Shown piece by piece: positions 59,494-64,000 of a DNA stretch of 64,000 bases. This stretch comes from Xiphophorus maculatus. Taxonomy: Eukaryota; Chordata; Actinopteri; Cyprinodontiformes; Poeciliidae. Each line of letters opens with the position of its first letter. The stretch's first letter is position 1. The position numbers and the translations under genes were made by a program. The stretch spans positions 25,579,850 to 25,643,849 of the forward strand of contig NC_036456.1 in NCBI RefSeq assembly GCF_002775205.1, read 5' to 3'. Below the pieces are notes generated by a model, which did no database searches, had not been told where the DNA came from, and saw only the letters and a program-made list of their open reading frames with translations.

Positions 59494-60894
59494 ATTGTTG
59501 TTGCGCAACACCCCCCCCCCTCCTTTCTGTCTCTACTCTCTCACTCTCTGCTTCCTCTTCTGAGAGGGGAGATGTGCTACCAGCTCTCCATCTAACGGGT
59601 TAATTGAGTTTCCTAAATCTGCCGGGATTTACCCTGTCCAGAACTGAAGTAAACTCTGTTTAAGCTGGTTTCGAGAAACGATTCGCCTGGTTTCTGACGG
59701 CCAACATCCAGGTGTCCCACCCTTCTTCCCCCTGTGAATTAGCCAGACTGAGCAGCCTACAGCCAACTAGTTTCACAGAGCACACCTGTTAACGGTCGCT
59801 CGTTCTCTATTTTACAACTTGCATTTGTTATTGAACCAGGTAGGTTTTAGTGACTCGGGCGAGTCCCAAGGATGATGTTTTACATTTGGGCTACCAGCAA
59901 CCTAAAAACATTTTAAACTTTTTTCTCTCCAGAATCAAACATCATAGCTATTTTACAACCATCAAAGAACTTTAAGGTGACTCATTAACTGAATGTCCAC
60001 AACATCTTTTAGATTTTCTTTATGCTAAATATTTTATTAGTAAGGCAGTTTTGCAAGGGTCAGTACAGCTTAATTCAGTAGCAGAAATAATCAAATAAGT
60101 AAAATCAATCATCTAGTCTGTCTTTCCCTACTGCTGACACTGAGAACTAAAAAAGGGAACCTTTGAGAGAGACGGACGGAGTTTGGTGTTTCGAACCCCA
60201 GACCTGGCCTGATGATGATGAAGGTGCTGCAGCAGGAGGAGGAAGTTGATCGATGAAGGCAGGGATCTCTGTAGGTCTGATGAGCTTCTTCTCCGCATGG
60301 ATGCTGAGGTCACACAGGACTTGGTGCTGGCAGGAAGGCAGGCACCAGTTCTTCTTCTTTGTCTTTGCCTTTGTCTTCATCTTTGTCTTTGGGGTCTGAA
60401 CCCAGCCGATGAGAGAAGTGCGATTCGAAGCCACAGGTTGTGGGGCTGACGGGTTGGTCCCCATGGCCGGACAGTCTTCGGCTCCGTGGCCCCGGCTCTT
60501 CTTCAGCTGCAGAGTTCTTTGTCCATCTCGATCTTGGCTCGAAGCTGCCCGGAGGATCCAACGAACGGTTCCTCTTTTGCACTCACCTTTTATAGGGTTT
60601 CTTTGGCTAGCACTGTTGCTGGGCTTGTTTCATTGGCTGACTGCTCAGATGATTTCATATCCATCACTGTCTTACAGACATTATGTCCTGATGTCTGTGC
60701 TAATGTCTCAGAGTTGCTCAACCTCCTGTCCATTGCCTGCACAACCTTTCACCTACTCTCTAAATAAGGCGTTGATCATCTCTGCTCTCCTGTTAGTTCC
60801 TTGCCTTTCACCTTTCACCTACTCTCTACCTCCAACATATCAGTGATGTTTAATTGCAGTTACACCTTTTTACACCATTTCAAGTTCAATGTCA
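59494..60894. other. Unassigned, possible LTR-retroelement remnant
   Basis: C10 tract at 59511-59520. 60130-60600 is GC-richer with a minus-strand open stretch rich in Lys/Thr, and an upstream gtttcgaacccc word. I recognise no domain. 60838-60895 resembles 11400-11450. Confidence 0.35.
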
Positions 60895-60895
60895 A

Positions 60896-61040
60896 AATCA
60901 CATTTATATCACATTTATTTTCTTTAGCTTCTCTGATTTAGCATTCATTTATAATTTTATAACCATAACTTATATCACATTTATTTTCTTCAGCTTCTCT
61001 GATTTATCATTCATTTATGATTTTATAACCATAACTTATT
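60896..61040. repeat. Tandem duplication of about 69 bp
   Basis: atcacatttat...ataaccataacttat occurs twice in direct succession with few changes; a single related copy lies at about 11437-11490. Confidence 0.75.
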
Positions 61041-61900
61041 AATTATACTTATTATAATCTTAATGTGAGTTATTACAGATGTTTTTCTGAAAAGAAACCA
61101 AGAATAATACATGATTCTAATTATTTGATGCCAAAGTTACAGTTACTTGTTTTTCTTGTAAGTGTTCCCACAAATGTAAGTGTAAGTATTATTACAAGTA
61201 AACCAATATTAATATAAGTATTTTACTTTGAATCTTATGAAATTACTCAAAATATTTAGATTTCATTATTTAAAACTTTCATGCTTTAAGCTAAGAAATA
61301 GTCTCAGCTATTTTTATAAATCTGCAGGCTGGAAACTTACTTCCTCTTTTTCCAGGAAACCTGCTTTTCCTGTTTAATGACTCTCTCTGACTGACTATGA
61401 TTTCTTATGATTAAATAGAGAAAAGTAGAATTAAAGCAAAGTTTGCTTTAGACAAAAATAACACACACAACCAGATTTATTTTATTGACACTTAAGTCTA
61501 CTGTTGGGCCTTGATGTCACTTGAGTGATTCATTTGAAAGATAACTTTATTTATTATTACTGTTAAACTAAAATCTCCAGCATGGGGAAGTGGGATGAGC
61601 TCGGATTTTCTTGACACTATTTCTTCTAATATTTTGGTAATCCTAACTGGTCTTAAAAAGAAAATGTTTTGGCTCACTGGCTGTCAGGTCATCTGTCCTC
61701 TGAAACTGTGGATTTAAATATCAGGTTTCCAGTGAATCCGTGTTTTTAATAAACTCAGAGGAAGGTCTTTTATGGACGGATGCAGCCAGATTCAAATGAA
61801 CCCTTTTTTAAAAACGTGGGTCTAACAAACAGCTGTAGTGAGCACCATAATTTGTTTGGCTGCTATTTTAAATGTGTTTTACAAATTATCTATTCATATG
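61041..61900. other. Intergenic, nothing recognised
   Basis: AT-rich, short tandem words, no supported exon. Confidence 0.4.
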
Positions 61901-61904
61901 GATC

Positions 61905-62005
61905 TGCTTCTGCTCTGATGGTGATTAAAATATCCTGATTGATGCAGGTAGAGCTGAGCTCTGTGGTTTAGTGTTGAAGGCAGGAATAGGAGGAGCTCTG
62001 TGCAA
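61905..62005 (-). pseudogene. Relic of array exon E6
   Basis: Minus strand gives LLFLPSTLNHRAQLYL, then after a frameshift QDILITIRAEA, aligning with the LPRFLPPTPEHGAQFF and IEINIRAEA parts of E6. Highly diverged and shifted, so an old copy. Confidence 0.55.
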
Positions 62006-62049
62006 GATCACACAACAAGATCTACAGGAAAAACAGAAAATATGTCAAT

Positions 62050-62765
62050 TTAATCAATCAAGTTTATTTGTGTAGCACGTTTAAGGAACAAGGCAGTTTA
62101 ACGAGCTTTATATCATAAAAACACAAAAATACAAAGTTGTAGAAAACAGCCAACAGTTGTCAAGTGCTGTTGATACAAATGTTGATCAATGTTTCATTGA
62201 TTGTGTTTCAAAAGAAACTCTAAACTTCTGGGTTTTAGTCTAGATTTAACGGAACTCAGTGTTTCAGCTGTTCTGCAGTTTTCTGTAAGTTTGATCCAGA
62301 TTTGTGGTGCATAGAAGCTGAATGCTGCTTCTCCATGTTTGGTTCTGGTTCTGGGGATGAAGAGCAGAACCAGAACCAGAAGACCTGAGAGTTCTGGAAG
62401 GTTGCTATGACAACAGCAGATCTTTAATGTATTGTGGTGCTAAACTGTTCAGTGATTTATAAACTAACAACAGTATTTTAAAGTCGGAGCTACAGGGAGC
62501 CAGTGAAGGACTTTAGAACTGGGTGATGATCTCTAACTTCCTGGTTTTAGTCAGAACTCCAGCAGCAGCAGCAGCGTTCTGGATCTGATTGATCTTCGAC
62601 GTGTGAAGAAACTTTTGCAGTAATCAGTGTGACTAAAGATAAACACATGGATGAGTTTCTCTAGATCTCGCTGAGACATTAGTCCTCTAATCCTGGAAAT
62701 GTTCCTCAGGTGATGGAAGGCCGACTTTGTAACTGTCTTTATGTGACTCTGTAGGTTCAGGTCAG
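62050..62765 (-). mobile_element. Degenerate LINE 3' region
   Basis: Inverse-orientation relative of 23425-23980 (gatctgctgttgtcatagcaaccttccagaac in complement) preceded by the tcaagtttatttgtgtagc repeat. Many stops. Confidence 0.6.
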
Positions 62766-62862
62766 AGTTATCCTTATGAAATTATTCGAATTTTATAACG
62801 TTTTTCACACAGATTTAAAAATCCACTGTACTATTTTTGTTTATTGCCATAACTAAGTTAAC

Positions 62863-63722
62863 TGGATTGGTCAAAACACACTAGCCATCTGTATGGGAAA
62901 GTGCAGAGCAGGATGTACTTCCTGAGGAGACTGCGGTCCTTTAACATCTGCAGCAAACTGCTCTGGATGTTCTACCAGTCTGTGATTGCCAGTGTCCTCT
63001 TCTACACCGTGGTGTGCTGGGGAGGCAGCATATCCAAGAAGGACACGTCCAGACTGGACAAACTGACCAGGCGTGCCGGCTCTGTGGTCGGCATGAAGCT
63101 GGACTCTCTGGTGACGGTGGCAGAGGCGAGGACACTGAACAAACTGCTGGACATCATGAACGATAGCAGCCACCCTCTACACGTCGTCATCAGCAGCCAG
63201 AGGAGCCTGTTCAGTGACAGACTGCTGCTTCCCAAGTGCCGGACCAATAGATTTAAGAACTCTTTTGTCCCCCATGCCTTCAGACTGTACAATTCCTCAT
63301 TGGGGGGGGGGGGGGGGGGGTGACACAGGACAGAGGGTGGAAGGAGTAGTGACCCCTTGTATTTTTCTCCATACTTATCAGGTCAAACCACATAGTGTAA
63401 TACGATATCACTGGTCAATCTATCCGCCAAATTCTTATATTCTTTTTGTGTTGTATTTATATTTACTTATATTCTTATATTCTATATTCTTATTCCTTGT
63501 TTCTTGCATAATTTAAGGTTTTTCTTGCATAATTTAAGGTTTTGTTTACTCACATTTGGTGTGTACCTTAGTATTTAATTTGTATTTTGTATTCTTTTGC
63601 ACTTTTGCTTACTGTGTGTTATCTTTGTTTTTTGCCTGGGAGCTGCTGGTAACTTCAATTTCCTGAGGGAGTCTTCCCAAAGGATCAATAAAGTACAAGT
63701 CTAGTCTAAGTCTAAGTCTAGT
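62863..63722 (+). mobile_element. 5'-truncated L2/CR1-group LINE
   Basis: Open stretch 62901-63300 encodes the end of RT: YFLRRLRSFNICSKLLWMFY, VLFYTVVCWGGSI, RRAGSVVGMKLDSL. A G19 tract at 63302-63320 disturbs the end of the frame. The 3' tail ggatcaataaagtac is followed by (TCTAAG)n. Target duplication ctaagttaac (62853-62862 and 63723-63732). The 39944 locus shows the uninterrupted target. Confidence 0.8.
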
Positions 63723-64000
63723 CTAAGTTAACAACCGTTGAGATGAGATATTTCTACTGTGGCTCGTTTTCACTTCTCGTCTCTCCAGGTCTGTAGATGC
63801 CGAAACGTAAAAGTGAAACCCAGACAACAATCACAGATCAATCAATATTTTATTCAATCAATCAAAAGCATGAAATCACACCAACATCCCAACATGATCA
63901 TTGATTACCACAAACAAACGGAAACATGAATCACCTTGATAAAGATATAGAGAAGTGTCTTCAGAGAGCACCGTGTCTCACCCAGTGATCTGACTGACTG
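63723..64000. repeat. Second copy of the 39940-40730 repeat, cut by the window end
   Basis: Matches 39945-40221 almost base for base. Together with the DNA at 62780-62862 it recreates the 3' flank seen at copy G, so another array copy is expected to the right. Confidence 0.75.

Noticed and set aside
60147..60582. Lys/Thr-rich and Arg-rich minus-strand ORFs
   Set aside because: Low-complexity translation, two overlapping frames, no domain; left as unassigned.

Overview
The window is vertebrate genomic DNA, almost certainly from a teleost fish. It is AT-rich, with small exons bounded by GT/AG introns, and it is full of teleost-type transposons: Rex3, hAT and Tc1 remnants, a tRNA-derived SINE, L2/CR1-type LINE pieces and solo LTRs. 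No bacterial genes, operons or CRISPR arrays are present. I cannot name the species.

Main content: a tandem array of paralogous genes, all on the minus strand, encoding secreted Cys-containing proteins of about 420-470 residues that I cannot assign to a named family. Each complete gene has 11 core exons: E1 signal peptide; E2 Cys-rich; E3 with WxxNRN and RSDI motifs; E4 with SNCQR and FDPDGD; E5 with CSLSFSP; E6 with PSCTAGEYLPRFLPPTP; E7; E8 with YQSELRCVIVTV; E9 Thr/Pro linker, one to three exons; E10 and E11 forming a C-terminal module that ends at a conserved stop. From left to right: copy A (E1-E4 plus an E5 stub), copy B (intact, 3940-8562), a decayed relic near 9.3-9.9 kb, copy C (pseudogene, 11623-14157), copy D (intact, 21239-28279), copy E (intact, 31766-36943), copy F (pseudogene, 38834-39917), copy G (intact, 40853-45636), copy H (pseudogene, 56156-57828), a second relic near 61.9 kb, and the 3' flank of what is probably a further copy beyond 64 kb. 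Copies C and D and their upstream DNA are a very recent segmental duplication. A 3.36-kb Rex3 element with a 12-bp target duplication sits in one duplicate, and the other keeps the empty site.

The 46.6-54.9 kb block interrupts the array. It holds a CpG-type promoter-like cluster, a 1.04-kb element with terminal inverted repeats, and on the plus strand one long intronless ORF (51724-53775, 683 aa). That ORF resembles a USP deubiquitinase domain whose catalytic Cys position is Gly, with hydrophobic segments at both ends and N-terminal repeats. At DNA level each repeat contains a hairpin whose two arms co-vary. A perfect 19-bp hairpin follows its stop codon.

Regulatory layout: next to the stop codon of copies B, C, D, E and G lies a full match to the vertebrate CTCF core (CCACTAGGGGGCG), all in one orientation. 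Copies F and H have an oppositely oriented match in their 3' flanks. Promoters fall into two classes: TATAAAG in A, E and G, and a TATA-less type in B, C and D.
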